From Pseudomonas sp. ML96 (GTDB lineage Bacteria > Pseudomonadota > Gammaproteobacteria > Pseudomonadales > Pseudomonadaceae), in contig NZ_JPMY01000023.1 in NCBI RefSeq assembly GCF_000761545.1, positions 1-64,000 on the forward strand: a DNA stretch of 64,000 bases. Reading direction: 5' to 3'. Below, piece after piece: positions 63,432-64,000 of this stretch. The position numbers and the translations under genes are program-made. Positions within the stretch are counted from its first letter, which is position 1, and each line of letters opens with the position of its first letter. Under the pieces are notes generated by a model. That model did no database searches and was not told the DNA's origin. It was given only the letters and a program-made list of their open reading frames with translations.

Positions 63432-64000
63432 CTAATGCGAGCTGTCCGGCTTTTCCAGATTGGCCTGCAGACGCTTGAGCTCGGCGTCCAGATCTTTCTG
63501 CGGGAACTCCCGTTTGAGCATCTCCAGCAGGCGATCGGCATCGGCATGCATGCCCTCCTCGCGCAAGCGCAGCACATTGTGCAACTGCACATCCAGCGGC
63601 GGAGCCTCAGAAACAGATGAGTGCCCCAGCTCCTCCGCCAGACTATCCTCGTGCAGCTCCTCACTCAGCGCACCGCCTGTCTGTGCCTTCTCCTGAGCCC
63701 GAGCCTCGGTATATGCCTTCATCTTGGCCATCGCCTGAGCCTGGGCCTTTGCGCGAGCCTCCTCACGCGCTGCATCCACTTCGGCGGATGCCTCTGCGGA
63801 ATCGGCCATGGCCTCCAGCGGCGCCGGCTGCGGCTTGGCCGGGGCCATCGGTCGCGGAGCAGCGGTAGCAGCTGGCGATACCGAGAAGGCAGCATTGGGC
63901 TCCATGGCACCCGCGACGGACTGGCGCGCCGCAGCCTTCTTCTCTATCGCCTCGGCTTTGCGCTGCTCGAGCTCGTCGGACTGTGGCTGGGCCTCACGCG
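63432..64000 (-). CDS. Probable anti-sigma factor, C-terminal part (runs off the window)
   Basis: The frame is open from the stop at 63432 to the window edge, so the N-terminus lies beyond 64000. Visible: an Ala/Pro/Glu-rich helical linker with many Lys/Arg, then LQNVL-like LHNVLRLREEGMHADADRLL and REFPQKDLDAELKRLQ. This pattern resembles the C-terminal part of the SbrR-type transmembrane anti-sigma factor near the atu genes in P. aeruginosa. Assignment is tentative because the anti-sigma domain is outside. Confidence 0.5.
   Translation of the reverse strand, partial: REAQPQSDELEQRKAEAIEKKAAARQSVAGAMEPNAAFSVSPAATAAPRPMAPAKPQPAPLEAMADSAEASAEVDAAREEARAKAQAQAMAKMKAYTEARAQEKAQTGGALSEELHEDSLAEELGHSSVSEAPPLDVQLHNVLRLREEGMHADADRLLEMLKREFPQKDLDAELKRLQANLEKPDSSH

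Noticed and set aside
1..64000. CRISPR arrays, IS elements, prophage, tRNA or rRNA genes
   Set aside because: No repeat-spacer pattern, transposase or integrase motif, or tRNA-like cloverleaf was seen on reading both strands.

Overview
The window looks like chromosomal DNA of a Pseudomonas sensu lato species. It is GC-rich with strong third-position GC bias, so most genes carry long shadow frames on the opposite strand. Several blocks keep Pseudomonas gene order: dcd / apbC-metG; rnf genes-nth-PA3496 family; gloA-argG-motY-pyrC-rnt-bfd; USP / DUF1289 / acnB / nasS-nasT; atuR-atuABCDEFG. Nitrate ABC transport genes together with terpene (atu) genes would fit a mendocina/oleovorans-, resinovorans- or citronellolis-like lineage, but I cannot decide the species. 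I see no rRNA, tRNA, IS element, prophage or CRISPR array.

Layout. 0.2-6 kb: a KefB/C-type antiporter, putP, and a chemoreceptor with duplicated HAMP-like units. 6-10.4 kb: a compact minus-strand operon with a cupredoxin-like secreted protein, a membrane GGDEF/EAL protein, a DUF3034 outer-membrane-type protein and a lipoprotein truncated hemoglobin. 10.4-14 kb: NAD salvage (nrtR divergent from pncA-pncB-nadE) with two NrtR-type operator candidates. 14-23 kb: AI-2E-type transporter and K+ channel, dcd, a nucleotide-site-less MreB-like protein, apbC/metG, and a four-gene DUF4349 / YjfM-like / YjfC-like / DUF350 operon. 23-27.6 kb: a translationally coupled rnfA-B-D-G-E-nth operon without rnfC, whose membrane subunits lack most of the expected iron-sulfur cysteines.

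27.7-38 kb: housekeeping genes (gloA, argG, motY, pyrC, rnt, bfd with a Fur box, miaE, USP, DUF1289, acnB). The acnB leader holds a 133-bp element with terminal inverted repeats. 38-48 kb: nitrogen genes. nasS-nasT (sensor and ANTAR antiterminator) and nrtABD (nitrate ABC importer) are each preceded by a sigma-54 promoter, paired hexaloop hairpins of the ANTAR-target type and an intrinsic terminator. Two PLP enzymes and a gene with a LexA-like box lie between them. 48-52.6 kb: small membrane and envelope genes (MAPEG, hydrolase, DUF2897, CPBP protease) and two tandem solute-binding proteins without a permease.

52.6-62.7 kb: the acyclic terpene utilisation locus (atuR, atuABCDEFG), for citronellol/geraniol degradation through geranyl-CoA carboxylase, with two AtuR-type palindromes in the divergent promoter region. 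The window ends with a proline-rich lipoprotein and the 3' part of a probable anti-sigma factor gene that runs off the edge.

The least explained parts are the c-di-GMP/cupredoxin/globin/DUF3034 operon, the RnfC-less Rnf-like complex, the YjfLMC-like cluster and the MreB-derived small protein.
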